A stretch of DNA of 64,000 bases from Actinomycetota bacterium. GTDB taxonomy: Bacteria; Actinomycetota; Rubrobacteria; Rubrobacterales; Rubrobacteraceae. Of the stretch, positions 31,713 through 41,239 are shown one piece after another. The notes under the pieces were generated by a model that saw nothing but the letters and a program-made list of their open reading frames with translations, was not told the DNA's origin and did no database searches. The stretch covers positions 1 to 64,000 of the forward strand of contig SIRX01000030.1 of assembly GCA_004563715.1 (NCBI GenBank). Direction: 5' to 3'. Both the position numbers and the translations under genes were made by a program. How positions within the stretch are numbered: position 1 is the stretch's first letter; every line of letters begins with the position of its first letter.

Positions 31713-32945
31713 TTACGCTTCGACCCGATTGTATATCAGGTCGCCGCCGGCGAGCGTAGCCCCCACGCCACCCCCGGCCGCAGCTTCCAGCACCGCGAGC
31801 TCCGGCTCCTCCCCCGCGGGGGCTTCCTCGACCACCGCGAGGTCCGCCCGCTTGCCGGCCTCGACGCTCCCGACCTCGCCCTCGATGCCGAGCGCCCGCG
31901 CCCCCTCCAGCGTCGCGAGCCTGAGCCCGGTGGCCCCGTCGAAGCCGTGCAGCTTTACCGCGAAGAGCGTCTCCTCGAAGAGGTTCATGCTCGGGCTGCT
32001 CCACAGCCCGTCCGTGCCCATCCCCACCCGGATGCCGCGGGCCATCATCCGCGGGACGGGCGAGACCCCGCAACCGAGGAAGTCGTTTGACCGGGGGCAG
32101 TGGGCCACGGCCGTGTCCGTGCGGGCCAGGACCTCGACGTCCTCCTCGGAGACCCCGGTCGCCAGGTGCGCCGCTATGGTCTGGGGCGCGAGCAACTCTA
32201 TATCCTGCGCGTAGCGCACCGGCGAGACCCCCACGCCGCCCCAGTCGTTGCTGCCGAAGATGTCCGCGAGCCCCCCGGTCCCCTCCCGGACGAACTCGAC
32301 CTCCTCCGGGCTCTCGGAGAGGTGGATGGCGAGCCGGCCGCCTCCCTCCCGCGTCCGGCGCGCCGCCAGCCGGGCGGACTCCGGGTCCACCGTGTACGGG
32401 GAGTGAACGCTGACCTGGGCGTCCACCCGTTCCGGCAAGCCCTCTCTCAGCCCCAAGACCTTGTTCAATATGAACTCGACGGCTTCCTCGGGGGGGCCGA
32501 TCTCGTGCGGAAAGAACTCGGCGTAGACCGTGCCGGACATACCGCTCTCGGCGAGCTGCGGCAGGCATTCGGCGTAGGGCGAGGACTCGGCCATGAACGT
32601 AGTGCCGGACTCGATGGCTTCCCGGGCCGAGTCGCGGGCGGCCTCGGCGGTCCAGGCTTCTTTCTCCGGGAGCTTCTCGATGAGCCGCGAGAGCCACCCG
32701 GAGAACGTGCCGCCCTCCGGCGCGTCTTTACGCCGAAACCCCAGGTGGGCGTGGACGTTGACGGCGCCGGGTACGATCGTACACCCGGAGAAACGCCGGA
32801 CCTCGGCCCCGGGGCTCTCCCGGCGCACGTCCTCCAGCGTCCCGACGGCGGCGATGCGGCCGTCCCGGACGAGCACCGCGCCGTCCCGGATGCCGGGCGC
32901 GGTAACGGGCAGCACGAGGTCGGCGGCGTAGACCGTCTCAGGCAT
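31713..32945 (-). CDS. Amidohydrolase, aminodeoxyfutalosine deaminase (MqnF)-like
   Basis: The protein is about 410 residues of the SsnA/TrzN-like subtype of metal-dependent deaminases. VPGAVNVHAHLGF (about 58-70) gives the HxH, SVHSPYTVDP (about 180-189) the third His, AHLATGV the fourth, and GMGTDGLWSSPS (about 310-321) the metal Asp. In the futalosine menaquinone route MqnF/Mqn deaminase acts on aminodeoxyfutalosine. The position behind the polyprenyl synthase and menG hints at that role, but no mqnA, B, C or D is in the window, so other nucleoside deaminations are possible. It overlaps the polyprenyl synthase end by 8 bp. Confidence 0.68.
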   Translation of the reverse strand: MPETVYAADLVLPVTAPGIRDGAVLVRDGRIAAVGTLEDVRRESPGAEVRRFSGCTIVPGAVNVHAHLGFRRKDAPEGGTFSGWLSRLIEKLPEKEAWTAEAARDSAREAIESGTTFMAESSPYAECLPQLAESGMSGTVYAEFFPHEIGPPEEAVEFILNKVLGLREGLPERVDAQVSVHSPYTVDPESARLAARRTREGGGRLAIHLSESPEEVEFVREGTGGLADIFGSNDWGGVGVSPVRYAQDIELLAPQTIAAHLATGVSEEDVEVLARTDTAVAHCPRSNDFLGCGVSPVPRMMARGIRVGMGTDGLWSSPSMNLFEETLFAVKLHGFDGATGLRLATLEGARALGIEGEVGSVEAGKRADLAVVEEAPAGEEPELAVLEAAAGGGVGATLAGGDLIYNRVEA

Positions 32946-33990
32946 CCCGGCCGACAACCTCGGTTGCGACGAACTCCAGCAGGTCGCGCTCCGGGCCGGG
33001 GGGCAGCAGGCCCAGGCCTCTGATGGCCGCGGTGACCTCGTCCCGGGCCCAGGCCTCGGTCCTGGCGACGGCGTCCGTGGCGAGCACGGCCTCTATACCG
33101 GCCTCCAGAAGCTCCGGCGCGGGGTCGGGGGTGGCGAGCACCTCCCGGATCACGGCGGCGTCCCCCTCGCGCAGGGCGAAGATGACCGGCAGCGTCACGG
33201 TTCCCTCGGCTAGGTCCGTCCCGATGCCCTTGCCCATGAGCCCCGGCTTGCCGACGAGGTCCATCACGTCGTCGGACATCTGGAACGCGATGCCGAGCGC
33301 CTGGCCGTAGCTCGCCAGGGCGTCTATCTGCCGGATCGAGAGCCCGCCCAGGCTCCCGCCCGCCACGCACGCGGCCCGGAAAAGGCCGGCCGTCTTCTTC
33401 CTTATGTGCTCCAGGTAGGCCTCGACCTCGACGTGGGCGCCGTTGGACCGGTACTGCTCCAGCTCCCCCGCCGCCAGCCCCTCGGCCGCCTCAGCGAACG
33501 CCCGGACGAGGCGCGGGTCGCCTATCGCCGCTATGTCCGCGAAGGACTCGGCGAACAGGTAGTCGCCCGTGGCGACCGCCAGCTTTCTGCCGTAGCGGGC
33601 CATCGTGGTCGGCAACCCCCGGCGCGTCTCGGCCCGGTCCACTATGTCGTCGTGGATGAGCGTCGCCGTGTGCAGCACCTCGATGGCCGTCGAAGCCTTG
33701 AGCAGGGCCTCCCGGTCCGGCTCGCCCATCCTGGCGCTCAGGATCAGGAGCAGCGGTCTCAGCCGCTTGCCGCCGGAGGTCAGCGCCTCCAGCGCCGGCT
33801 CGACCAGGGCCTCCGGGGCGCGGCGCGCGACGGCGTCGAGCAGCTCTTCGATCTCCTCGACCGTCTCGAACGCCTCGTCCGGGAGCCCGGTCCGCAGCTC
33901 AGTTGCTTCCCGACCCGGACCGCTTTCTTCCGCGGTGGAGTGTGATGACGCCGCCCGCGAGCTTCTGCCATGTAACATCTTGTAGTCCAT
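32938..33990 (-). CDS. Long-chain polyprenyl diphosphate synthase (HepT-like)
   Basis: The protein has 350 residues. The first Asp-rich motif is LIHDDIVDRAETRRG (about 112-126), the second FQMSDDVMDLVGKP (about 237-250), and SGGKRLRPLLLILSARM (about 71-87) binds isopentenyl diphosphate. It builds the C35-C45 side chain of menaquinone. The order small protein - menG - this gene equals hepS-menG-hepT of Bacillus. The first ~30 codons overlap menG; ATG 33990 has GAGGCTTA upstream. The N-terminal 45 residues are not conserved. Confidence 0.88.
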   Translation of the reverse strand: MDYKMLHGRSSRAASSHSTAEESGPGREATELRTGLPDEAFETVEEIEELLDAVARRAPEALVEPALEALTSGGKRLRPLLLILSARMGEPDREALLKASTAIEVLHTATLIHDDIVDRAETRRGLPTTMARYGRKLAVATGDYLFAESFADIAAIGDPRLVRAFAEAAEGLAAGELEQYRSNGAHVEVEAYLEHIRKKTAGLFRAACVAGGSLGGLSIRQIDALASYGQALGIAFQMSDDVMDLVGKPGLMGKGIGTDLAEGTVTLPVIFALREGDAAVIREVLATPDPAPELLEAGIEAVLATDAVARTEAWARDEVTAAIRGLGLLPPGPERDLLEFVATEVVGRDA

Positions 33991-34675
33991 TAAGCCTCAT
34001 TATGTCAGCTAATTCGCCGGGCAACACGAACTCTTTCACGGATTGGGGCAGATACGAGTACGCCCAGGCGTCCCCGGAGATCCGGGCCCCGAGCCAGGGC
34101 ACGATCTTGTCGAACCAGAGCCCGTAGAAGGTGGAGGACACTCTCCCTGTGGGCCGGGATATCTCCAGGCACACGACGGTCCCACCCGGCGCGACGACCC
34201 GCGCCATCTCGGAGAAGAGCGCGTCGAGGTCGGGTATGTTGCGGGCGCCATAGGCTATGGTGGCCGTGTCGTAGCTGCCGGTGGGGATCTCTCGCAGGTC
34301 GGTGGCGTCGCCGAGGCGGTACTCGATGTTCGGCTGGGGCCGGGCTTCGGCAGCCGCGAGCATCCGGGATGAGAAGTCTATGCCGAGGACGTACCCCCCG
34401 GGGCCGACCTTTTTCGCCAGGTCCCGCGTGAGGCTGCCGGTGCCGCAGGCGAGGTCCAGCGCCCAGCCGTTGCGCTGGAGCCCCGTGGCCCGGACGACTT
34501 TTCTGTTCCAGATCCGGTGCAGCCCGGCGGTCATCAGCGTATTGAGCAGCTCGTAGCGGCCCGCGATGCGGTCGAACATCTCGCGCACGAGCCGCGCCCG
34601 CTCCTCGCCTCCGGGCAGCCGGCCGCCAGCGGGTTTTCCGTTTCGCTCCTCTGCCCGCGCGCCCGGCTGGCTCAT
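33899..34675 (-). CDS. menG: Demethylmenaquinone methyltransferase
   Basis: The protein has 258 residues. ALDLACGTGSLTRDLAKKVG (about 68-87) is the SAM-binding motif I, ARNIPDLDALFSEMARVVAP the UbiE-family segment, and GGVVTLHRG-like sequence ends the fold. It methylates demethylmenaquinone to menaquinone. The N-terminal half of the open frame back to 35125 is out-of-frame and rejected; ATG 34675 overlaps the upstream gene stop as ATGA. The gene lies between hepS-like and hepT-like genes, supporting menaquinone rather than ubiquinone use. Confidence 0.92.
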   Translation of the reverse strand: MSQPGARAEERNGKPAGGRLPGGEERARLVREMFDRIAGRYELLNTLMTAGLHRIWNRKVVRATGLQRNGWALDLACGTGSLTRDLAKKVGPGGYVLGIDFSSRMLAAAEARPQPNIEYRLGDATDLREIPTGSYDTATIAYGARNIPDLDALFSEMARVVAPGGTVVCLEISRPTGRVSSTFYGLWFDKIVPWLGARISGDAWAYSYLPQSVKEFVLPGELADIMRLNGLQDVTWQKLAGGVITLHRGRKRSGSGSN

Positions 34676-35103
34676 ACAGTTTCCTTTTCCAACGCTCCTG
34701 CCGCCCGGCGGATGCGCTCCCGGGACGTTTCGGCGCTCTCGCCGGAGATTATGCGCAGGAGATCCGCCAGGTGCGGGACCCAGAGCCCTATCCGGACGTT
34801 GTTTCCGGCGGAGATCTCCCCGGCCCCGTCCCGGATCATGCGGCTCGCCACCGCCACGAACTGCGGCTCGTCGAGACAGGCTATGGTCTCGACCGCCCAG
34901 GCGTAGGCGTTGTCCCCGAGCAGAACGTCGTCGTCGGTCGCCGCCGCCCCATCCCGCGCGTGGTCCGCGTAGTGGGCGTCGAAGCCCTGCTGCAAGTAAC
35001 CCAGCGCCTCGGCCACCACCGCGCTCCGCTCGTCCTCCGGCAACTCCGCCGCGGCGCGCAGAAACGTCTCTTTGAGAGAGACGGCCGGCGTGGCGCTCTC
35101 CAC
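34672..35103 (-). CDS. Small subunit of heptaprenyl-type diphosphate synthase (HepS-like), inferred
   Basis: The protein has 143 residues, helical and with no catalytic motif. LLGDNAYAWAVETIACLDEP (about 62-81) resembles the LaGDYLlA helix found in prenyl synthases and in HepS-type partners, but no DDxxD is present. The gene directly precedes menG and the polyprenyl synthase in the hepS-menG-hepT order of Bacillus, where HepS is a non-catalytic partner. Family identity is inference from position and the weak helix match. It starts with GTG one base after the hemL stop and overlaps menG (ATGA). Confidence 0.5.
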   Translation of the reverse strand: MESATPAVSLKETFLRAAAELPEDERSAVVAEALGYLQQGFDAHYADHARDGAAATDDDVLLGDNAYAWAVETIACLDEPQFVAVASRMIRDGAGEISAGNNVRIGLWVPHLADLLRIISGESAETSRERIRRAAGALEKETV

Positions 35104-36396
35104 CTAGGCCCGTCCCTCGAACCACTCGCGCGCGGCCTCGAAGGTACGTTCCAGGTCTTCCTCCGAGTGGACCGCCGAGATGAAGCCCGCCTCGTACGGG
35201 CTCGGGGCCAGGTAGATCCCCCGGCCCAGCATGTGCCAGAAGAAGTCCGTGAACGCCTCCGCGTCCGCGCGGGCCGCCGAGGCGAAGTCCACCACCGGCC
35301 CCTCGGCGAAGAAGAGGCTCACCATCGAGCCGACCTGGTTGATGGCGACTGGCAGGCCGCCGGGGGAGGTGGCCTCGCGCATGCCCTTTCTCCAGCGCTC
35401 GCCGAGGCGCTCCAGACGCTCGTAAAAGCCCGGTTCTCCCGCGGCTCGCAGGGTGGCGAGCCCGGCGTCCATCGCCAGCGGGTTCCCAGAAAGCGTCCCG
35501 GCCTGGTAGACCGGACCAGCCGGGGCGACCTGCTCCATGATCTCCGCTCTACCGCCGAACGCCCCGACCGGGAGCCCGCCGCCGATGATCTTGCCCAGGC
35601 ACGTCATGTCCGGCACGACCCCGTACCGCTCCTGCGCCCCCCCGTACGCGAGTCGGAAGCCGGTCATTACCTCGTCGAAGATGAGCACGGTCCCGTACTC
35701 CCGCGTTACATCCCGCAGCCCTTCGAGATAACCTTCTAGTGGAGGTACACACCCCATGTTGCCGCAGACGGGCTCCGCGATGACCGCGGCGATCTCCTCG
35801 CCCCGCTCCTCGAAAAGCTCCCGCGCGGCTCCGAGGTCGTTGTACGGAAGGACGGCGGTGTCCCGGGCCGCCCCCTTCGTAACGCCGGGGCTGTCGGGCA
35901 GGCCGAGCGTGGCGACGCCGGAGCCGGCGGCGACCAGCAGGGCGTCGCCGTGGCCGTGGTAGTTGCCGTCGAACTTGAGGATCCCCTCCCGCCCCGTAAA
36001 ACCTCGGGCGACCCGGATCGCGCTCATCGTCGCCTCGGTGCCGGAGTTGGTCATCCGCACCACCTCTAGCGAAGGTACAGCTTTACAGACCAGCTCCGCC
36101 AGCTCCACCTCCAGCTTCGTCGGCGCGCCGAAGGTCGTGCCCTTCCGGGCGGTGTGACCGATGGCCGCCACGACCTCCGGGTGCGCGTGCCCGAGCACGA
36201 GCGGGCCGTAGCTCATCACGTAGTCCACGTAGCCGTTGCCGTCCACATCGAAGATGCGGGAGCCTTCGCCCCGCTCCATGAACAACGGGTCGCCGCCCAC
36301 GGCGCGGAACGCCCGCACCGGGCTGTTGACCCCGCCCGGCATGCGACGCACCGCCCGCTCCATTAACCGGGCCGAGCGGTCCGACGAGATCCTCAT
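35104..36396 (-). CDS. hemL: Glutamate-1-semialdehyde 2,1-aminomutase
   Basis: The protein has 430 residues. [19 protein letters not shown] (about 17-35) is the conserved N-terminus, [20 protein letters not shown] the PLP phosphate region, [10 protein letters not shown] (about 230-239) the PLP Asp, and [16 protein letters not shown] (about 258-273) the PLP Lys. It converts GSA to 5-aminolevulinate, the last step of the C5 haem pathway begun by HemA upstream. ATG 36396 gives [11 protein letters not shown]; a TTG at 36429 with a better ribosome site is also possible. It overlaps no gene but is 107 bp from hemB. Confidence 0.94.
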   Translation of the reverse strand: MRISSDRSARLMERAVRRMPGGVNSPVRAFRAVGGDPLFMERGEGSRIFDVDGNGYVDYVMSYGPLVLGHAHPEVVAAIGHTARKGTTFGAPTKLEVELAELVCKAVPSLEVVRMTNSGTEATMSAIRVARGFTGREGILKFDGNYHGHGDALLVAAGSGVATLGLPDSPGVTKGAARDTAVLPYNDLGAARELFEERGEEIAAVIAEPVCGNMGCVPPLEGYLEGLRDVTREYGTVLIFDEVMTGFRLAYGGAQERYGVVPDMTCLGKIIGGGLPVGAFGGRAEIMEQVAPAGPVYQAGTLSGNPLAMDAGLATLRAAGEPGFYERLERLGERWRKGMREATSPGGLPVAINQVGSMVSLFFAEGPVVDFASAARADAEAFTDFFWHMLGRGIYLAPSPYEAGFISAVHSEEDLERTFEAAREWFEGRA

Positions 36397-36503
36397 CCTG
36401 GCCTTCGCTTCTTCTGAACTGCTTCGCAACCGCGTGCTTCCCCCTGCTAGAAAGTCTCTACCTGTAGTTTATTCGAACCGGCCGCAACCTGTAGTAACGT
36501 CGC

Positions 36504-37484
36504 TTACTCCGCGAGCCACCGGGCGGCGTCCGGCGCGTGGTAGGTGATGATGATCTCCGCCCCGGCCCGCTTTATACCGGTGAGCGCCTCCAGCACCACC
36601 GCCTTCTCGTCCAACCACCCGCTGCCGGCGGCGGCCTTGACCATCGCGTACTCCCCGCTGACGTTGTACGCCGCCAGCGGCAGGTCCGTGGTCTCTCTAA
36701 CCCTGCGGATTACGTCCAGGTACGGCAGGGCGGGCTTGACCATCACCACGTCGGCGCCCTCCTCGATGTCCAGGCCGACCTCCAGGAGGGCTTCGCGGGC
36801 GTTGGCGGGGTCCATCTGGTAGCTGCGGCGGTCGCCGAACTGCGGGGCGCTCTCGGCGGCCTCCCGGAAGGGGCCGTAGAAGGCGGAGGCGTACTTGGCG
36901 GCGTAGGCCATGATCGGGGTGTTCTCGAAGCCCTCGCGGTCGAGCTCGCTCCTTATGGCGGCCACCCGGCCGTCCATCATGTCCGAGGGGGCGACGATGT
37001 CGGCGCCGGCCTCGGCCTGGGAGGCTGCGGTGCGGGCCAGGAGCTCCAGGCTCACGTCGTTCAGGACCTCGCCGGAGTCCCGCTGTACGACGCCGCAGTG
37101 GCCGTGGCTCATGTACTCGCAGAGGCACACGTCCGTGATAACCAGCAGCTCCGGCGCGGCCTCCTTTATGGCGCGGGTGGCGAGTTGGACGATGCCCTCG
37201 GGGTCGTAGGCCCCGCTCGCGGCCTCGTCCTTCTCGTCCGGGACGCCGAAGAGCAGGACGCCCGGTATCCCGAGGCCGTGGGCCCGCCGCGCCTCGGCGA
37301 CGGCGTGGTTTATGGAGAGCTGGGAGATGCCCGGCATGGACGCGATGGGCTTCTTTACGTCCTCTCCGACGGTCACGAAGATGGGGTAGATAAAGTCCTG
37401 CGGCGAGAGCCACGTCTCGCGTACCAGGCCGCGCAGGGCCGCCGTGCGGCGCGTACGTCGGAGCCGTTGTAGGGGGAATGACAT
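36504..37484 (-). CDS. hemB: Porphobilinogen synthase
   Basis: The protein has 326 residues. The zinc Cys cluster [16 protein letters not shown] (about 114-129) marks the zinc-dependent type, [16 protein letters not shown] (about 192-207) holds the first active-site Lys, and [15 protein letters not shown] (about 245-259) the Schiff-base Lys. It condenses two 5-aminolevulinates. ATG 37484 has AGGATGG at good spacing; ATG 37496, which overlaps the cobA-hemD stop by 8 bp, is the alternative. Downstream in the haem operon, before hemL. Confidence 0.95.
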   Translation of the reverse strand: MSFPLQRLRRTRRTAALRGLVRETWLSPQDFIYPIFVTVGEDVKKPIASMPGISQLSINHAVAEARRAHGLGIPGVLLFGVPDEKDEAASGAYDPEGIVQLATRAIKEAAPELLVITDVCLCEYMSHGHCGVVQRDSGEVLNDVSLELLARTAASQAEAGADIVAPSDMMDGRVAAIRSELDREGFENTPIMAYAAKYASAFYGPFREAAESAPQFGDRRSYQMDPANAREALLEVGLDIEEGADVVMVKPALPYLDVIRRVRETTDLPLAAYNVSGEYAMVKAAAGSGWLDEKAVVLEALTGIKRAGAEIIITYHAPDAARWLAE

Positions 37485-37488
37485 GAGA

Positions 37489-39024
37489 TCAACCATCCTT
37501 CGTCGCCTGCCGGACGGCGAAGAGGTCCACGACCGCCTCCACCAGCCCGGGTATAGTGTACTGTTCGGCCTCCGCGTCCACCCGGATGCCGTACCGGTCG
37601 GCGGTCTGGGCCGTGATCGGCCCGATGCACGCCACCTTCACCCCCGCGAGCAGCCGCCGGGCCTCGTTCTCGCCCAGCGCCCGAACGAAGTTCTCGACCG
37701 TGGAGCTGGCGGTGAACGTTACGCAGTCCACCTCCCCGGCCTCCAGCCTCCCGACGAGCGCCTGCCGGCCCTCATTGGAGGGTACCGACTCGTAGGCTGG
37801 GGGGACCACGACCTCGGCCCCGGCCTCCCGCAGCTTCTCCGGCAAGACCTCCCGCGCCACCCGCGCCCGCGGGATGAGCACCCGCTGTCCCGCCAGCGCG
37901 GAACCCGAGACCTCCTCAAGCAGCGACTCCGCACGGTACTCGCGCGGCACCACGTCCACCCGCAGCCCGACGGCCCGGAGCTTACCGGCCGTGGCGGGCC
38001 CGATCGCGGCGATCCTGGCCTCCCGGGGCACGGCCCGCACGTCGTACCCGTGGTAAGCGAGGCGGTCCAGAAAAGCCTCTACCCCGTTGACGCTGGTAAA
38101 GACCAGCCAGTCGAAAGTGTCGAGCTTACGTATAGCTTTATCCAGCGGGCCGAAGTCCCGGGGGGGCCGTATCTCGATGGTCGGGAACTCGAAGACGTCG
38201 GCGCCGAGCGCTTCCAGTTGGCCGGAGAGCTCTCCGGCCTGGGCCCGCGCCCGGGTGACGACGACGCGCCGCCCGAAGAGCGGCCGGTCCTCGAACCAGG
38301 CGAGGCCTGACTCCCGCAGGGAGACCACATCACCGACGACGGTTATTGCCGGTGGCTTGAGATTGGCTTCGGAGACCCGGTCGGCAATGTCGCCGAGCGT
38401 GCCGGTGACGGTCCGCTGCTCGGCCACGGTGCCCCAGCGGATGCAGGCGGCGGGCGTCTCCGGGTCGCGGCCGGCGGCGGTGAGGGCGGCGGAGATTCCG
38501 GCCAGCCGCCCCACGCCCATGTAGAGCACCAGCGTGTCGGCGGCGTTCGCGAGCCGGTCCCAGTCCACATCCTGGCGGCCCTTGGTCGGATCTTCGTGGC
38601 CCGTGATAAAGGCGACGCTCGTGGAGAGGCCGCGGTGGGTCACGGGGATGCCCGCGTAGGCCGGGGCGGCCACCCCGCTGGTGACGCCGGGCACGACCTC
38701 GAACGGGAGGCCCGCCTCGATGAGCGCCAGGGCCTCCTCGCCCCCGCGCCCGAAGATGTACGGGTCGCCCCCCTTCAGGCGCACCACGGTCTTGCCGGCC
38801 CGCCCGAGCTCGACGAGGAGGCCGTTGATCTCCTCTTGCGACATCGAGGGCGCGCCGGGTTTCTTGCCGACGTAGACGCGCTCCGCCTCCGGCCTCGCGT
38901 ACCGCAGCAGGCTCTCGGGCGCGAGCCGGTCGTAGACCACCGCGTCGGCTTTCTCCAGGCACCGCGCGCCCTTGAGGGTAAAGAGACCCGGGTCCCCCGG
39001 CCCGGAGCCGACCAGGAAGATCAC
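37489..39024 (-). CDS. cobA-hemD: Uroporphyrinogen-III C-methyltransferase / uroporphyrinogen-III synthase fusion
   Basis: The protein has 511 residues and two domains. Residues 1-240 are the SAM-dependent methyltransferase, with [20 protein letters not shown] (about 4-23), [17 protein letters not shown] and [20 protein letters not shown]. Residues ~255-495 are HemD, with [16 protein letters not shown] and [16 protein letters not shown]. HemD closes the tetrapyrrole ring; CobA diverts it to precorrin-2. The fusion channels flux at the branch point. GTG 39024 with GGGAGGCGAGGG upstream overlaps hemC by 4 bp. The fusion is known in Firmicutes and actinobacteria. Confidence 0.93.
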   Translation of the reverse strand: MIFLVGSGPGDPGLFTLKGARCLEKADAVVYDRLAPESLLRYARPEAERVYVGKKPGAPSMSQEEINGLLVELGRAGKTVVRLKGGDPYIFGRGGEEALALIEAGLPFEVVPGVTSGVAAPAYAGIPVTHRGLSTSVAFITGHEDPTKGRQDVDWDRLANAADTLVLYMGVGRLAGISAALTAAGRDPETPAACIRWGTVAEQRTVTGTLGDIADRVSEANLKPPAITVVGDVVSLRESGLAWFEDRPLFGRRVVVTRARAQAGELSGQLEALGADVFEFPTIEIRPPRDFGPLDKAIRKLDTFDWLVFTSVNGVEAFLDRLAYHGYDVRAVPREARIAAIGPATAGKLRAVGLRVDVVPREYRAESLLEEVSGSALAGQRVLIPRARVAREVLPEKLREAGAEVVVPPAYESVPSNEGRQALVGRLEAGEVDCVTFTASSTVENFVRALGENEARRLLAGVKVACIGPITAQTADRYGIRVDAEAEQYTIPGLVEAVVDLFAVRQATKDG

Positions 39025-39944
39025 GCCCTCGCCTCCCGGACCTCGCCGAGCACCACCGCCGCACCCCGCTCCAGCAGCCACCCCGCCAGCCGCTCCCCAA
39101 CCTCCTCCGGCACCTTGCCCTCTACTTCACCTTCATACATTAGGATGCCGTCCGGCGAGGCCACCACGCCCCGCAGGCGGACGCCGTTCTCGCCGGCGAC
39201 GGCCAGGCCCCCGACGGGCACCCGGCAGCCGCCCTCCAGGGCGCGGAGCATGGCCCTCTCGGCACGGGTCGCCTTCTCCGTGGGCCCGTGGTTGAGGACC
39301 TCCCGGATACGGTCGCGCAGCGGGTGGTCCTCGCGGGCGGCGGCGGCGAGGGCCCCCTGGCCGACGGCGGGGAGCATGACCTCCGGCGGGAGGACGGTGT
39401 GCGGCGCGTCCAGGCCCAGCCGCGCAAAGCCAGCCCGGGCGAGCACCAGCGCGTCCGCCGCTCCTTCGCGCATCTTGCGGACGCGGGTGTCCACGTTGCC
39501 CCGGATATCGATTATCTGGAGGTCGGGGCGGTGGTGGAGCAGCTGGGCGCGCCGCCGGAGGCTGGAGGTGGCTACCACCGCGCCTTGTGGCAGTCCGTAC
39601 ACGCCGTGGCGCTCTTCGGAGACCAGCACGTCGGACGGGTCGTGCCGTTCGGTAACGGCGGCGATGGCGACGTCCTCCGGCGGCTCGGTGGGGACATCCT
39701 TCAGAGAGTGGACGGCCAGGTCGATCTCCCCGGCGAGCAGGGCCTCGTCGAGCTGGCGGGTGAAGACGTCGCGCTGGTCTATAACGGAGAGCGGTGTCTC
39801 CGGGTGGTGTTCGCTGGTCGTCCGGATCACGCGCAGTTCGACATCCAGGCCCGCGGCGCGCAGCTTTTCGGCGCACGTCTCGGATTGGACGAGGGCGAGC
39901 TTCGAGCCGCGCGTCCCGAGGGTCACGGGCCGCAGGGGGGTCAC
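39021..39944 (-). CDS. hemC: Hydroxymethylbilane synthase
   Basis: The protein has 307 residues. TLGTRGSKLALVQSE (about 7-21) is the N-terminal signature, VHSLKDVPTEPPEDV contains the catalytic-loop Lys/Asp, and ALEGGCRVPVGGLAV (about 238-252) holds the Cys that binds the dipyrromethane cofactor. It builds the linear tetrapyrrole from four porphobilinogens. GTG 39944 overlaps the hemA stop (GTGA). Longer open frame to 41165 is antisense noise over hemA. Confidence 0.95.
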   Translation of the reverse strand: MTPLRPVTLGTRGSKLALVQSETCAEKLRAAGLDVELRVIRTTSEHHPETPLSVIDQRDVFTRQLDEALLAGEIDLAVHSLKDVPTEPPEDVAIAAVTERHDPSDVLVSEERHGVYGLPQGAVVATSSLRRRAQLLHHRPDLQIIDIRGNVDTRVRKMREGAADALVLARAGFARLGLDAPHTVLPPEVMLPAVGQGALAAAAREDHPLRDRIREVLNHGPTEKATRAERAMLRALEGGCRVPVGGLAVAGENGVRLRGVVASPDGILMYEGEVEGKVPEEVGERLAGWLLERGAAVVLGEVREARA

Positions 39945-41239
39945 GGCGCTTCCAGGTCTCGCGAGCGGGGAAGCTCTACCTTCATCCCCCGGATGCCGAG
40001 CAGGTGCCGGCGGACCTCCGCGCTCTCCAGCGGGGCTCCGGCCTCGGCGAGGGCCTTCAGCTCGGAGATCGGGCCGTGGAGCATCTTGTTCACGAGCGAG
40101 TGGCTCATACGCTCGACGGCGGCGGCCTCCTCCGGGGAGAGGTCCAGCCGTTTCAGGGTGCGCGAGGTCTCGTGGCGCCGTATCTCCTCGGCCCCGTCCC
40201 GCAGTTCTTGAATGAGGGGCACGACGTGGCGCGAGCTGAGCCATCCCATGTACTCGAAGACCGCCGGGCCGATCAGGGCCTCCCCCTGCCGGGCGGCCTC
40301 TTCCCGGCCCTCGGTGTTGTGGTCCACCACCGACCGGAGGTCGTCTATGTCGTAGACGTAGGCCCCGTCCAGGTTCTGCACCGCCGGGTCTACGTCCCGC
40401 GGCACGGCGATGTCCATAAAGAACAGCGGGGTCCCACGGCGGGCGAGCACCCCGGCGACCGTGTCGTGGTCCACCACCCAGTCGCCGGCCCCCGTGGAGC
40501 TGACCACCACGTCTACCTCCGCAAGCTCGGAGGCGAGCGCGTCGAAGCCCACGGCCCGGCCTCCGACCCGGTCGGCGAGCAGCCGAGCCCGCTCGGCGGT
40601 GCGGTTGGCGATGCGGACCTCCCTCACGCCCCGGCTCCGGAGGTGCTTTATGACCAGCTCGCTCATCTCCCCGGCCCCGAGCACCAGCGCCCGCCGCCCG
40701 GAGAGCGACCCGAAGACCTCCTCGGCCAGCTTCACCGCCACGTGCGGCACGGAGAGGGAGCTGTCCCCGATCCCCGTCTCCGACCGCACCAGCTTGCCGA
40801 CCCGCAGCGAGGTGTGGAAGAGCCGGTTGAGCAGCTGCCCGGTGGCTTGCTCCTCGGTCGCCACCCGGTAGGCGTCGCGGACCTGACCCAGGATCTGGCT
40901 CTCCCCCACCACCATCGAGTCCAGCGAGGAGGCCACCCGGTAGAGGTGTCCGACGGCGGCCGCGTCCGTGAACCAGTAGGTACCCTGCTCCAGAACCTCG
41001 CGGTTCACGGCGCGTTCGCCGGCGATGGCGTCGAGCAGCCGGCCCCGCGCCCCTTCGTCCTCCACGACAGCGTAGAGCTCCGTGCGGTTGCAGGTCGAGA
41101 TCAGGACCGCCTCGGCGGCCACGCCATCGTCCTTTAGCCGCCGCAGGAAGTTGCGGCCCGCGCAAGGCGCGAAGGCCACCTTCTCCCGCACCTCGACCGG
41201 CGCCGAGCGGTGGTTCATCCCGAGAGCCGCGATAAGCAC
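39941..41239 (-). CDS. hemA: Glutamyl-tRNA reductase
   Basis: The protein has 432 residues. GMNHRSAPVEVREKVAF (about 7-23), STCNRTELYAV (about 48-58, nucleophile Cys) and SLDSMVVGESQILGQVRDA (about 101-119) form the catalytic domain. VLGAGEMSELVIKHLRSRG (about 178-196) is the NADPH domain, and a C-terminal dimerisation helix follows. It reduces glutamyl-tRNA to glutamate-1-semialdehyde, the committed step of haem synthesis. GTG 41239 has GGAGGAGG upstream. It overlaps the sirC end by 25 bp. Confidence 0.95.
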   Translation of the reverse strand: MLIAALGMNHRSAPVEVREKVAFAPCAGRNFLRRLKDDGVAAEAVLISTCNRTELYAVVEDEGARGRLLDAIAGERAVNREVLEQGTYWFTDAAAVGHLYRVASSLDSMVVGESQILGQVRDAYRVATEEQATGQLLNRLFHTSLRVGKLVRSETGIGDSSLSVPHVAVKLAEEVFGSLSGRRALVLGAGEMSELVIKHLRSRGVREVRIANRTAERARLLADRVGGRAVGFDALASELAEVDVVVSSTGAGDWVVDHDTVAGVLARRGTPLFFMDIAVPRDVDPAVQNLDGAYVYDIDDLRSVVDHNTEGREEAARQGEALIGPAVFEYMGWLSSRHVVPLIQELRDGAEEIRRHETSRTLKRLDLSPEEAAAVERMSHSLVNKMLHGPISELKALAEAGAPLESAEVRRHLLGIRGMKVELPRSRDLEAP

